Source: Selenomonadaceae bacterium (lineage in GTDB: Bacteria; Bacillota; Negativicutes; Selenomonadales; Selenomonadaceae). From it: a DNA stretch of 37,343 nt. Of this stretch, positions 22,550 to 30,894 are shown in pieces. How positions within the stretch are numbered: position 1 is the stretch's first letter; every line of letters starts with the position of its first letter. The DNA lies in assembly GCA_017444245.1 (NCBI GenBank), contig JAFSXD010000031.1, positions 1-37,343 of the forward strand, read 5' to 3'. Made by a program: the position numbers and the translations under genes. The notes under the pieces were generated by a model. It saw nothing but the letters and a program-made list of their open reading frames with translations, ran no database searches and was not told where the DNA came from.

Positions 22550-24334
22550 TCAATAGCCCTCTGCGCGGGTGGAAATTTTTTCTTGAACGTAGGAAACAAA
22601 ATCGTCGACGCTCATTTCAAAACTTTCCTTAGAACCATGCTTGCGAATGGGGAGAATGCCCGTTTCAATTTCCTTGTCGCCGATTACGATCGTGTAAGGA
22701 ATTTTTTTAACCTGCGCGTCACGAATTTTTTTGCCGGTCTTTTCGCTTCTGTCGTCGACTTCCGCGCGGAAACCGAGATTGAAAAATTTTTCGCGGAGCT
22801 TGTGAGAAAAATCCGAATGGGCATCAGTTATCGGCAAAATTTTTATTTGAACGGGAGCAATCCACACGGGGAACGCGCCCGCGTAATTCTCAATCAAAAT
22901 TCCGATGAAACGTTCGATTGAGCCGTAAACGATGCGGTGAACCATGATAGGACGATGTTTCTGCCCGTCCTCGCCGGTGTACTCTAAATCAAATCTTTCA
23001 GGCAACATCATATCTAGTTGAATCGTGCCGCATTGCCACGTGCGCCCAATAGAATCTTTCAAGTGAAAATCGATTTTCGGTCCGTAGAACGCGCCGTCGC
23101 CTTCGTTAATGACATATTCCAGCCCGCGATTGTCCAACGCCTTCTTCAATGCCGCCGTCGCCGATTCCCAAATTTCGTCACTGCCCATAGAATTTTCCGG
23201 ACGCGTCGAAAGTTCCGCCTTGTACGTCAAGCCGAAAGTTTTATAAACTTCGTCGAAAAGGTCTATCGTCTTTTGAATTTCGCCTTCGATTTGTTCAGGC
23301 GTCATGTAAATGTGCGCGTCGTCCTGCGTAAAATTTCTGACGCGGAAAAGTCCATGCAACGCGCCGCTAAGTTCGTGGCGGTGGACAAGTCCCAACTCTG
23401 CAAGTTTCAGCGGAAGTTCACGGTAGGAATGCGGACGAGATTTATAAACCAACATTGAGCCCGGACAATTCATCGGCTTAACCGCGTAATCCAATTCGTC
23501 AATCTTCGTGAAGTACATATTTTCTTTGTAGTGATCCCAATGCCCCGACATTTCCCAAAGTTGACGATTCAAAATGATTGGCGTTTTAATTTCTTCGTAG
23601 CCGTAACGTCTATGAACTTCGCGCCAATAATTTAAAAGTTCGTTCTGAATAATCATGCCGTTCGGGTGGAAGAAAGGAAAGCCGGGACCTTCGTCGTGCA
23701 GAGAAAAAATATCCAGTTCCTTGCCAAGTTTGCGGTGGTCACGACGCGCCGCCTCCTCAAGCATGTGAAGATATTCTTGGAGTTCGTCTTTTGTGGGGAA
23801 CGCCGTACCGTAGACGCGCTGGAGCATTTTATTTTTTTCGTCGCCGCGCCAATACGCACCGGCTATTGACATTAACTTAAACGCCTTGACTTTGCCCGTC
23901 GATTGAACGTGCGGACCTGCGCAAAGGTCGGTGAAGTCGCCTTGAGTGAACAAAGAAATTTCTGCGTCTTCGGGCAACGCGCTAATCAATTCGACTTTGT
24001 AAATTTCGCCTTCGTCGGAAAATTTTTTGAGTGCATCTGCGCGGCTTAAGACAGAGCGTTCAAGCTTGAGATTTTGTTTAACGATATTTTTCATTTCGCG
24101 TTCGATGTCGGCTAAATCTTCGTCGGTGAGTTTGCGCTCCATGTCAATATCGTAGTAAAAGCCCGTGTCGATTGCCGGACCGATAGCCAGCTGAACTTTT
24201 TTTCCGTCTTCGCCGCCGTACAAATGTTTAATCGCCTGCGCCATTATGTGCGACGCGGTATGACGAAGAGAATGCAAAAACTCCGCGCCTTCGACTTCTT
24301 TTAAACTTCCGTCTTTGGAAATTATTTTCTCCAT
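22550..24334 (-). CDS. thrS: Threonyl-tRNA synthetase lacking the TGS domain
   Basis: Charges tRNA-Thr. The 594 aa contain the editing domain (RHTASHIMAQAIKHLY, FTDLCAGPHV) and the class II core. Motif 2 RVRNFTQDDAHIYM, zinc ligands in NCPGS, HRHELSG and MVHRIVYGS, and motif 3 GSIERFIGILIENY are present, followed by the anticodon-binding domain (VWIAPVQIKILPI, DRSEKTGKKIRDAQ). Most bacterial ThrS start with a 60-residue TGS domain. Here only its first strand pair (ISKDGSLKEVEGA) remains before the editing domain. GGAGGG is 11 nt before the ATG. No T-box leader is visible in the 84-nt gap upstream. Confidence 0.95.
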   Translation of the reverse strand: MEKIISKDGSLKEVEGAEFLHSLRHTASHIMAQAIKHLYGGEDGKKVQLAIGPAIDTGFYYDIDMERKLTDEDLADIEREMKNIVKQNLKLERSVLSRADALKKFSDEGEIYKVELISALPEDAEISLFTQGDFTDLCAGPHVQSTGKVKAFKLMSIAGAYWRGDEKNKMLQRVYGTAFPTKDELQEYLHMLEEAARRDHRKLGKELDIFSLHDEGPGFPFFHPNGMIIQNELLNYWREVHRRYGYEEIKTPIILNRQLWEMSGHWDHYKENMYFTKIDELDYAVKPMNCPGSMLVYKSRPHSYRELPLKLAELGLVHRHELSGALHGLFRVRNFTQDDAHIYMTPEQIEGEIQKTIDLFDEVYKTFGLTYKAELSTRPENSMGSDEIWESATAALKKALDNRGLEYVINEGDGAFYGPKIDFHLKDSIGRTWQCGTIQLDMMLPERFDLEYTGEDGQKHRPIMVHRIVYGSIERFIGILIENYAGAFPVWIAPVQIKILPITDAHSDFSHKLREKFFNLGFRAEVDDRSEKTGKKIRDAQVKKIPYTIVIGDKEIETGILPIRKHGSKESFEMSVDDFVSYVQEKISTRAEGY

Positions 24335-24418
24335 AGAAAAATTTTCCCTCCAATTAAATTTAATCGTTAGATTTTATCACAGCTCATGAAACTTCGCCAC
24401 AAAATTTTTCGTCGAAAA

Positions 24419-25348
24419 TTAATCACTGATTAAATTAGAAATAAATTTTACGGCTTCGGGATAACGTAAAGCGGGGCTCAACAAAAATAAATCTTGCGGC
24501 AAGTAGTAGACGCGATTATTTTTCACCGCGCCAATCGTCTGCCACGCGTCATTTTCGGAAAAGGATTTCTCCATATTTTTTTTGATGTCGTCGATATTTC
24601 CCATGCTCGTGATGAAAATAATTTCAGGATTCTGCGCGGCTAAAGTTTCCATGCTGTACGGCGCGGCGTCAGGATTATTCTCAAGCGGCGTCATTCCGTC
24701 GGCAACATTTTTCAAACCGAACATTTTCACGATATTGCCGGCAATACTCCCGTCGAGTTGAACAGTGACGCCCTGCGCAGTGCTGTGAAGAATTGCCACG
24801 CGAAGATTTTTTTTCGGCGTGCCGGCGATAATTGAATTTATTTCGTCGTCCATGCGCTTAATAATTTCTTCGCCCTGCTGAACATTGCCCGTGAGCTGTG
24901 AAAAAATTTTTATTTCGCGCTTAACGTCGTCATAAGTTTTCATGTCGATAACGGCGGCGTCGATTCCGTTCGTGTCAAGCAAGTCCAAAAGTTTTTCGTT
25001 CATGCCTTTGTTGACAATCACGATATCCGGCGCGCAGGACAAAAGTTTTTCCACGTCAATTTGGTAAACTTGCCCAATCGTAGGAATTTCTTTCGCCCAA
25101 TCGGGAGTGTTGGTCTTCGACGAGGGACGCCCGACGATATTTCCGCCGACTGCGTGCAACGGCTCAAGGAACGACGCCGAAGTAACGACGATTCGTTCAG
25201 GTTTTTTCTTCACGTAAATTTTTCTGTCTGCGTCGTCTTCGATTATCGCGAAAACTTTATCGGGGACGGACTGAACTTTTTCTTCGCCGCAACCCGCTGT
25301 AAAAAAAATTACGGCACAAACCGCAATCAAGGTTAAAATTTTTTTCAT
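24419..25348 (-). CDS. ABC transporter substrate-binding lipoprotein (iron-chelate/cobalamin type)
   Basis: A 309-aa protein of the PF01497 periplasmic-binding family that captures siderophore, haem or corrinoid. The lipobox FFTAGC puts the lipid-modified Cys at residue 20. Family pattern: PERIVVTSASFLEPLHAVG, a first lobe ending ...APDIVIVNKG, a long linking helix (QQGEEIIKRMDDEI) and the second lobe with NPEIIFITSMG and NNRVYYLPQD. No permease or ATPase is adjacent. Ligand cannot be told; a corrinoid would fit the lone cbiC in the window but that is only a guess. Preceded by a heptad array running into GGGGAG. Confidence 0.85.
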   Translation of the reverse strand: MKKILTLIAVCAVIFFTAGCGEEKVQSVPDKVFAIIEDDADRKIYVKKKPERIVVTSASFLEPLHAVGGNIVGRPSSKTNTPDWAKEIPTIGQVYQIDVEKLLSCAPDIVIVNKGMNEKLLDLLDTNGIDAAVIDMKTYDDVKREIKIFSQLTGNVQQGEEIIKRMDDEINSIIAGTPKKNLRVAILHSTAQGVTVQLDGSIAGNIVKMFGLKNVADGMTPLENNPDAAPYSMETLAAQNPEIIFITSMGNIDDIKKNMEKSFSENDAWQTIGAVKNNRVYYLPQDLFLLSPALRYPEAVKFISNLISD

Positions 25349-25362
25349 CTCGACTCCCCTAG

Positions 25363-25390
25363 AAGCTTGAAGCTTAAAGCTTGAAGCTTA
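25363..25390. repeat. Family B heptad array before the binding-protein gene
   Basis: Four heptads AAGCTTG/AAGCTTA alternating, starting two codons after the stop of the upstream gene and ending shortly before its neighbour's Shine-Dalgarno. Confidence 0.93.
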
Positions 25391-25393
25391 AAC

Positions 25394-25846
25394 CTACCAT
25401 CGTAATTTTTTCTGCCAATTCATCAATCCGTTTTGACTCAACGGCAAAAAAATTTCCTGCCCGTTTTCATAGGAAAATTTTATGCGAACTTCTTTAGCCG
25501 CCTGCAAATTTTTCAAACACTCACGCGGAATGTTCACGAAAAGTTTATTTTCATGCTGCAAATCAACTTCAGTTTGTTTTGTCGCGGCGGAAAAATCGAA
25601 AGACTCTTCGTCAATGTAAAGCGTCATTTGCGGCACAAGTTTTGAATCGTCGTAGCGATAATCCCACAAGCTGAAGACCGCGCCTTCAAGATGCCCTTTG
25701 CCGTCGCGCGAAACTTGAAATTCCGTCGTCGCATATTCTTCAAGCGTCGCCACCTCTCTGTGATCGTATCGCCAAACGTAGAACACGCCCAAAATTCCGG
25801 CAACGATGAACATTACCCCGAACGAAATAAAAATTTTGTGTAACAC
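25394..25846 (-). CDS. Single-pass membrane protein of unknown function
   Basis: A 150-aa product with one N-terminal membrane helix (residues 5-25, FISFGVMFIVAGILGVFYVW). The outer domain is soluble and probably beta-rich (FQVSRDGKGHLEGAVFSLWDYRYD, VRIKFSYENGQEIFLPL). No recognised family. Start GTG 25846 with AGGGG 8 nt upstream, 11 nt after the fhs stop, so likely co-transcribed with fhs. The last codons Arg-Trp-stop abut a repeat array. Confidence 0.7.
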   Translation of the reverse strand: MLHKIFISFGVMFIVAGILGVFYVWRYDHREVATLEEYATTEFQVSRDGKGHLEGAVFSLWDYRYDDSKLVPQMTLYIDEESFDFSAATKQTEVDLQHENKLFVNIPRECLKNLQAAKEVRIKFSYENGQEIFLPLSQNGLMNWQKKLRW

Positions 25847-25857
25847 TTACGTAGCCC

Positions 25858-27525
25858 CTAAAACAGCCCGCTGATAATTCCTTCGGGCGTGATGTCAATT
25901 TTTTCTGCGGCGGGACGTTTTGGCAATCCCGGCATTGTCAAAATAGTTCCGAGCAACACGACGATAAATCCCGCGCCGGCAGAAATTTTTACTTCGCGAA
26001 CAGTCACGGAAAATTTTTTTGGTCTGCCGAGTTTGGTTGCGTCGTCACTCAATGAATACTGCGTCTTCGCAATGCAAATGGGAAGTTTGCCGAAACCGAG
26101 CCGTTCGAGTTCATCAATTTGTTTTTTCGCGGCGGCGGAGTAGTCAACGCCTTTTGCACCGTAAATTTTTTTTGCGACGGCAGAAATTTTTTCCGTGATA
26201 GAATTTTCGTCGTCGTATGTGAAGTGAAAATTTTTTTCGTCGTCGAAAGCTGATTCAACGGCTAATGCAAGACCGATACCGCCAACGCTACCTTCAGAGA
26301 AAACTTTTGAGCGTGCAAACCGTACATTTTTTTCCGCGCAGAAAATTTCAACGGCGGCAATTTCTTCGTCAGTGTCCGTCGGAAAATGATTCAGCGCAAC
26401 GACGGCGGGCAGTCCGAACCCTTGAATGTTTTCGATGTGCTTGGCGAGATTTTCAAGCCCGCGTTTCAATGCCTTAACGTTTTCTCTGGCAAGTTTATTT
26501 TTCGCAACGCCGCCATGCATTTTCAACGCGCGAATTGTCGCCACGATAACGACGGCGTCGGGTTGAAGTCCGCTAAGTCTGCACTTGATGTCGAGGAATT
26601 TTTCTGCGCCCAAATCCGCGCCGAATCCCGCTTCGGTAACTACAACGTCGGCAAGTTTAAGCGCGTACTTCGTCGCCATTACGGAGTTGCATCCGTGCGC
26701 GATATTTGCGAAAGGTCCGCCGTGAATCAACGCGGGAGTTCCTTCCAAAGTTTGAACGAGATTAGGTTTAATTGCGTCCTTCAAAAGTAAAGCCAACGAG
26801 CCGGTAACTTTTAAATCGTTCGCCGTGACGGGTTGCCCTTCAAAATTGTACGCGACGATAATTTTTCCGAGCCGTTCTTTCAAATCTGCAAAATCATTCG
26901 CCAGACAAAGTATCGCCATCATTTCGGAGGCAACGGTAATATCGAAACCACTTTCACGCGGGACGCCGTTAGCTTTGCCGCCGAGACCAACGACGATATT
27001 TCTCAAGGCGCGGTCGTTCAAATCCAAAACTCTTTTCCAAACGACGCGGCGCACGTCAATTTTCAATTCGTTGCCCTGTTGCAAGTGATTATCCAAAACT
27101 GCGGCAAGAAGATTGTGCGCGGTCGTCAAGGCGTGAAAATCTCCGGTGAAGTGCAAATTAATATCTTCCATTGGGACAACTTGCGCGTAACCTCCGCCCG
27201 CCGCGCCGCCTTTTATTCCGAAACATGGACCGAGACTCGGTTCACGAAGGGCGACACAAACTTTTCTGCCAAGACGATTGAAAGCGTCGGCAAGTCCGAT
27301 TGAAGTTGTAGTTTTTCCTTCGCCTGCGGGCGTGGGCGTTATCGCCGTGACCAAAATTAATTTGCCGTTGGGATTTTCTTTGACGCGTTGCCAAACGTCC
27401 GCGCAGATTTTTGCTTTAAATTTTCCGTAAAGTTCCAAATCGTCGGCAGACAAATTTAATTTTTCGGCAATGGTTGTAATGTTTGAAATTTTTGCCTGTT
27501 GAGCAATTTCTACATCCGTCAACAA
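25858..27525 (-). CDS. fhs: Formate-tetrahydrofolate ligase
   Basis: Joins formate to tetrahydrofolate with ATP, feeding one-carbon units to purines or an acetogenic branch. Motifs: [21 protein letters not shown] (ATP loop), [66 protein letters not shown] and [14 protein letters not shown]. Start is uncertain: TTG 27525 (GGAG 10 nt upstream) gives [12 protein letters not shown], matching the family, while TTG 27543 would add WSVIIL. Length 555 aa is normal. A promoter lies at 27559-27587. Confidence 0.96.
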   Translation of the reverse strand: MLTDVEIAQQAKISNITTIAEKLNLSADDLELYGKFKAKICADVWQRVKENPNGKLILVTAITPTPAGEGKTTTSIGLADAFNRLGRKVCVALREPSLGPCFGIKGGAAGGGYAQVVPMEDINLHFTGDFHALTTAHNLLAAVLDNHLQQGNELKIDVRRVVWKRVLDLNDRALRNIVVGLGGKANGVPRESGFDITVASEMMAILCLANDFADLKERLGKIIVAYNFEGQPVTANDLKVTGSLALLLKDAIKPNLVQTLEGTPALIHGGPFANIAHGCNSVMATKYALKLADVVVTEAGFGADLGAEKFLDIKCRLSGLQPDAVVIVATIRALKMHGGVAKNKLARENVKALKRGLENLAKHIENIQGFGLPAVVALNHFPTDTDEEIAAVEIFCAEKNVRFARSKVFSEGSVGGIGLALAVESAFDDEKNFHFTYDDENSITEKISAVAKKIYGAKGVDYSAAAKKQIDELERLGFGKLPICIAKTQYSLSDDATKLGRPKKFSVTVREVKISAGAGFIVVLLGTILTMPGLPKRPAAEKIDITPEGIISGLF

Positions 27526-27558
27526 AATTATCACGCTCCACAAAATTATTTCTGCCTA

Positions 27559-27587
27559 ATTTTAAACGTCAATCACAAACTTAGCAA
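27559..27587 (-). promoter_or_regulatory. Predicted sigma-A promoter of fhs
   Basis: TTGCTA (27587-27582), 17-nt spacer, TAAAAT (27564-27559) on the minus strand. Confidence 0.65.
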
Positions 27588-27694
27588 GGGGAAAATTTTT
27601 CTGAAAATTGCCCTGACAGGGGACGACTTCCAAAAATTTCTTGCGTATAATTTTGTTGATGTATTGGAAATTTTTAGTGTAGGAAGGTGACGTT

Positions 27695-28108
27695 ATGAAA
27701 AATTTTTTTGTATTGGCAATTTTTGCGGCGGTGTTGATTTTATTTCAATCGCCGCAAGCCGAAGCAAGCGAACTTTATCTGGGCGAATGGGAAGGCGGCT
27801 GGAAGGCGTATCTTTTGAACGACAAAGAACATGTTAACTACGACTTTGACGACGACGGCACATTGGTATTTTACCTAAGCATAAAAGCCGTTTCGCAAAA
27901 GGGGACAGTGAAAATTATCGATTATGTTTTCAGAGGGATTTACGGCAGCAACGATAAATTAATCGGCGCGTCATTCAGAGATTCACTCGGTGCAAGCGGA
28001 ACCTTTTACCATAACAATCCCGGCGTCTACATTATCGAACACAAAGCATTTTTCCTTATAGCTGATGCACTTGCACGAGACCTTTACGATAAAGGGCAAC
28101 TTTGGTAA
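27695..28108 (+). CDS. Small exported protein of unknown function
   Basis: A 137-aa product with a clear signal peptide (MKNFFVLAIFAAVLILFQSPQAEA, cleavage about residue 24). The mature part is probably a beta-barrel or sandwich, reading LYLGEWEGGWKAYLL, GTLVFYLSIKAV and IIDYVFRGIYGSNDKLIGASF. That is reminiscent of small lipocalin-like folds, but no family is claimed. AGGAAGGTGA is 4 nt before the ATG. A TATAAT lies at 27646-27651 without a good -35. Single gene, ended by a terminator. Confidence 0.78.
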   Translation: MKNFFVLAIFAAVLILFQSPQAEASELYLGEWEGGWKAYLLNDKEHVNYDFDDDGTLVFYLSIKAVSQKGTVKIIDYVFRGIYGSNDKLIGASFRDSLGASGTFYHNNPGVYIIEHKAFFLIADALARDLYDKGQLW

Positions 28109-28136
28109 ATTTTTTGGCGCGTCATGAAAAATTTTT

Positions 28137-28165
28137 TCACTCCTAAGTTGGAGTGATTTTTTTTT
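28137..28165 (+). terminator. Terminator after the small exported protein
   Basis: Stem TCACTCC (28137-28143) with GGAGTGA (28150-28156), 6-nt loop, T9. A second palindrome GGAAAAATTTTTCC (28181-28194), followed on the minus strand by a T-run, may end the hexokinase transcript. Confidence 0.85.
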
Positions 28166-28207
28166 GCGAAAAAAAGAGTCGGAAAAATTTTTCCAACCCT
28201 AAACTTT

Positions 28208-28258
28208 CCAACTAACTATCTATCTAACTATCTAACTAACTGGCGATCTGGCGATCTA
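28208..28258. repeat. Family A tetrad array after the hexokinase gene
   Basis: Twelve 4-mers ending in the hexokinase stop codon (28256-28258). On the minus strand: TAG, then ATCG CCAG ATCG CCAG followed by TTAG/ATAG words. Closely matches the fliB leader array about 25 kb away. Confidence 0.9.
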
Positions 28259-29554
28259 AACCGCCATTGCCGCCGCGATTGCCGCACCAAGTCCGCTACC
28301 GCCGTTGTCCAAAACCGTGTCGACTTTCGCCGCGTCTTCGCCAAGCAATTCACTAAGTGCCTTCGCAATATTTTCTTTGACGAGCGGCATTTTTTCGTAA
28401 ACTGAACCGTCAATCGCAATGTGCTGTTTCTCTATCGCGCCTTCGCCTGCGCGTTGCCAAATGATTCCGACGAACGAACAAGTTACGAGCCGCGCGGAAC
28501 GAATTACGATTGCCGACGTCAACTGTTTAATTTTTTCAACGTCGCCGACTTCAAGCGTCTTGCCGGTTCTGTTGGCGATAATCTCCGTAGCTTTTTCAAG
28601 TTGCGGTGTTTCGTCGAGAATCATCATTGACATATCGATTGAAGTAAATCCGTACTCTTTTCCTTTTTCGTCCAAAAGTTCAGCTACAGCCATGCTCAAA
28701 AGTTCGCCCATGTAACGCCCGGAAACCATTTTTTCATTGCGCTGTTCGCCGGGCTTTTCGGATTTTCTGTCGAACTCCATGTCAAAACGATTCGGCGTCA
28801 ACTTCATGAAACCGCCCGATTCCAAATTCAAAATCATTCCGCCTTGACCAAAACATTTTGGGTCGTGAATGCTTGGTTCAAGGTAGCAAGTGTTGTGACC
28901 CGTCGCGTAAATTGAGCCGATGTAAGTTTCGGAATTTTTGTAGGCGGCGGACAGGAGAACGGCGACGGTGTCATTGATGACGGCGACAGGTTCAACGTTG
29001 TTGATTCCGCGACGTTTCAAGGCGGCAGTCAGCAAATCGTTGACGACTTCGCCTTCGACGCCGGGCGTGGCAAATTCTTTCGTCCAAATAATCAAGCGGG
29101 CGTTGTTCAAATCGTCCTGCGTTGACGGGAAAGAAAAAGTATGACCGAGATAAAATTTTGTTTCGTGATCGCCGTCAATCGACTCGTCAATTAATTTTGC
29201 GAGGAAGTCAAACATTTGCTCGGCGGTGGAATTTTTTCCGATATAATCGTATTCGCCTTCGACAATCAACGGTTCACCGACGCGCTTGAGAATTTCAAAA
29301 TCGCCGTTGCCGTTGAGTTTGATTCTGGAGACGCGAACGTTAGTTCCGCCAAAATCCAACGCCAAATATTCGCCCGTCTCTTTGCCGCTGGGCAACCCAA
29401 CGTAAGATTTCAACATCCTCAATGACGAGTTATCGGGATTTGCCAAACCAAGTTTGAGGTCTTGACGGAAATTCGCCGCCACTTCGCGCAACATTTCGGT
29501 GGTTGCCTCAAACTCCGTTATCACCGATTGAAAAATTTTTTCGTCAAACGCCAT
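28256..29554 (-). CDS. Hexokinase of the eukaryotic type (PF00349/PF03727)
   Basis: Phosphorylates glucose or another hexose with ATP. The 432 aa resemble one half of eukaryotic hexokinase rather than bacterial GlkA or ROK kinases. Visible are LALDFGGTNVRVSRIKLNG (phosphate 1, 65-83), HTFSFPSTQ (138-146), LIIWTKEFATPGVEGEVVNDLL (154-175), AVINDTVAVLLSAAY (191-205, catalytic D195), IGSIYATGHNTCYLE (212-226), LNLESGGF, GRYMGELL and the C-terminal GSVYEKMPLVKENIAKAL and GSGLGAAIAA. Start ATG 29554 has GGGAG 8 nt upstream. A longer frame to 29677 would run through the promoter and overlap cbiC and is rejected. Promoter at 29604-29632. Confidence 0.9.
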   Translation of the reverse strand: MAFDEKIFQSVITEFEATTEMLREVAANFRQDLKLGLANPDNSSLRMLKSYVGLPSGKETGEYLALDFGGTNVRVSRIKLNGNGDFEILKRVGEPLIVEGEYDYIGKNSTAEQMFDFLAKLIDESIDGDHETKFYLGHTFSFPSTQDDLNNARLIIWTKEFATPGVEGEVVNDLLTAALKRRGINNVEPVAVINDTVAVLLSAAYKNSETYIGSIYATGHNTCYLEPSIHDPKCFGQGGMILNLESGGFMKLTPNRFDMEFDRKSEKPGEQRNEKMVSGRYMGELLSMAVAELLDEKGKEYGFTSIDMSMMILDETPQLEKATEIIANRTGKTLEVGDVEKIKQLTSAIVIRSARLVTCSFVGIIWQRAGEGAIEKQHIAIDGSVYEKMPLVKENIAKALSELLGEDAAKVDTVLDNGGSGLGAAIAAAMAV

Positions 29555-29603
29555 AAAAATTTCTCCCTTCAAACGACTTTGTAGTATAATCTTTTGTGCT
29601 TGC

Positions 29604-29632
29604 ATTATAAACAATTCAGCTAGTGTTGAAAA
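29604..29632 (-). promoter_or_regulatory. Predicted sigma-A promoter of the hexokinase gene
   Basis: TTTTCA (29632-29627), 17-nt spacer, TATAAT (29609-29604) on the minus strand, 50 nt before the ATG. Confidence 0.6.
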
Positions 29633-29666
29633 GACTTGCAGAAAAATTTTTGAAAGGAAGATTTTG

Positions 29667-30302
29667 TTGGACTTCATAAAAAATCCCGCGCAGATTGAAG
29701 ATAGGAGTATGGAAATAATTGCGCCGTATCTTTCGGAAATGGATTTGAGTTTTGAGGAGAAAAAAATTTTTTCGAGGATAATTCATGCGGCGGGCGACGT
29801 TGATTACGCGCCGATAATAAAAATTTCTCCTGCGGCGATTGACGCGGCAAAGGCGGCGATTCTGCGCGGAGAAAATATTTTTACGGATGTTGAAATGGTG
29901 CGAACGGGAATTAACAAGCGGACGTTAAAAAAATTTGGCGGAGAAATTTTTTGCAAAGTTGCGGAGGAAGATGCTAAGGAATTGGCGGCGCGCGAAAATA
30001 TTACGCGGTCAATGGCGGCAATGCGTCTCTTCGGAAAAAAATTGAACGGCGCGATAGTTGCGATTGGCAATGCTCCAACTGCGCTGTTTGAAGTTTTGCG
30101 ATTGGTTCGCGAAGAAAAAATTTTTCCTGCCGTGATTATCGGCGTTCCCGTCGGATTTGTCGGCGCGGCGGATTCCAAAGCTGAACTTGCCGCGCAAAAT
30201 AAAATTCCCTTCATCACCGTTTCCGGAACGAAGGGAGGAAGTTCAATCGCCGTTGCCGCCGTCAACGCAATTATGTACTTGCTGGACAATTCGCGAAATT
30301 AA
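29667..30302 (+). CDS. cbiC: Precorrin-8X / cobalt-precorrin-8 methylmutase
   Basis: Moves the C11 methyl group to C12, making hydrogenobyrinate or cobyrinate in B12 synthesis. The 211-aa protein shows FIKNPAQIEDRSMEII, the catalytic His in RIIHAAGDVDYA (H40), TDVEMVRTGINK, MRLFGKKLNGAIVAIGNAPTAL, AVIIGVPVGFVGAADSK and the final VSGTKGGSSIAVAAVNAI. I use TTG 29667 (AAAGGAAG 6 nt upstream) over TTG 29664. No other cobalamin gene is next to it, which is unusual. Divergent from hexokinase. A decayed copy of its 3' end lies at 30804-30894. Confidence 0.93.
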   Translation: MDFIKNPAQIEDRSMEIIAPYLSEMDLSFEEKKIFSRIIHAAGDVDYAPIIKISPAAIDAAKAAILRGENIFTDVEMVRTGINKRTLKKFGGEIFCKVAEEDAKELAARENITRSMAAMRLFGKKLNGAIVAIGNAPTALFEVLRLVREEKIFPAVIIGVPVGFVGAADSKAELAAQNKIPFITVSGTKGGSSIAVAAVNAIMYLLDNSRN

Positions 30303-30305
30303 TTT
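30193..30305 (+). repeat. Intact copy of the duplicated cbiC 3' segment
   Basis: Contains the two blocks (30193-30213, 21 bp; 30286-30305, 20 bp) that recur exactly at 30804-30824 and 30875-30894. Confidence 0.8.
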
Positions 30306-30309
30306 CACG

Positions 30310-30708
30310 TTATTTGTTGTGGATAGTGAATCTTATAGACCAATGTTTGTCTCCAGTCCAGCGCGGACAGCTTTCGTCGTTAAGCCAAAAAGACCAATTC
30401 TCTTGACTACCCGCCGGAATATAGCAATCCTCTGGAGAGTAAGTCCATGTAGCTGAATAGATATTTTTTTCTCCATCTGTCGCAGTTCTAACGTCAACGG
30501 TGAAATCCATCTTCGTTACGTATCCGCCCGTGTCTCCGGTGTTTGTGAAGTAGCCTTTAACTATGCACTTCTTGAACTCCAGAACAACGTCCGTCGTCGT
30601 CCAAGTGATGTTGGCTTTTGCCTCCGCCGCGTTGTCATGCCCGCCGAAAATTGAGAGCATCACTGCCGCGACGAAAACTACAGCCGCGCGTTTTAGAACA
30701 TGCAACAT
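30310..30708 (-). CDS. Exported protein of unknown function behind a G9-containing promoter
   Basis: A 132-aa product with a signal peptide (LKRAAVVFVAAVMLSIFGG...AEA, cleavage about residue 30). The mature domain of about 100 aa is beta-rich with three or four Cys/Trp-rich segments (FKKCIVKGYFTNTGD, YSATWTYSPEDCYIPAG, FWLNDESCPRW). It may be an immunoglobulin-like sandwich, but I recognise no family. The ribosome site is G6 with 6 nt to the ATG. Its promoter contains a nine-G tract between -35 and -10, so expression may switch. The gene sits between a full and a decayed copy of the cbiC 3' end, suggesting it arrived with a rearrangement. Confidence 0.75.
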   Translation of the reverse strand: MLHVLKRAAVVFVAAVMLSIFGGHDNAAEAKANITWTTTDVVLEFKKCIVKGYFTNTGDTGGYVTKMDFTVDVRTATDGEKNIYSATWTYSPEDCYIPAGSQENWSFWLNDESCPRWTGDKHWSIRFTIHNK

Positions 30709-30753
30709 AAGAATCCCCCCTGCGTTCGTACAAAAATTTTCTAACTGAAAATC

Positions 30754-30784
30754 ATTCTACTACCCCCCCCCATTTTTTTGTCAA
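30754..30784 (-). promoter_or_regulatory. Promoter with a G9 tract in its spacer
   Basis: TTGACA (30784-30779) and TAGAAT (30759-30754) on the minus strand, separated by 19 nt made of A6-T-G9-TAG. Seven Gs would give the optimal 17-nt spacing. Confidence 0.75.
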
Positions 30785-30803
30785 GAAAAATTTTTATAAC
30801 CTT

Positions 30804-30894
30804 CGCAAAATAAAATTCCCTTCACGCCGTGAATAGCAAGAAGGGAATTTTTTATTGAACTGACTACTTGCCGAACAATTCGCGAAATTAATTT
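30804..30894 (+). repeat. Decayed, internally deleted copy of the cbiC 3' end
   Basis: Two blocks identical to cbiC (21 bp and 20 bp) in the same order and orientation, with a related GAAGGGA in between and about 22 bp missing. The hxlR stop codon lies inside the second block. Confidence 0.8.
30812..30853. terminator. Terminator of hxlR, built from the cbiC remnant
   Basis: 12-bp stem AAAATTCCCTTC (30812-30823) with GAAGGGAATTTT (30840-30851) and a 16-nt loop; T-rich on both strands, so probably bidirectional. Confidence 0.8.

Noticed and set aside
29555..29677. 41-residue N-terminal extension of hexokinase
   Set aside because: It would run through the predicted promoter and overlap cbiC; ATG 29554 has a good ribosome site and matches the family start.
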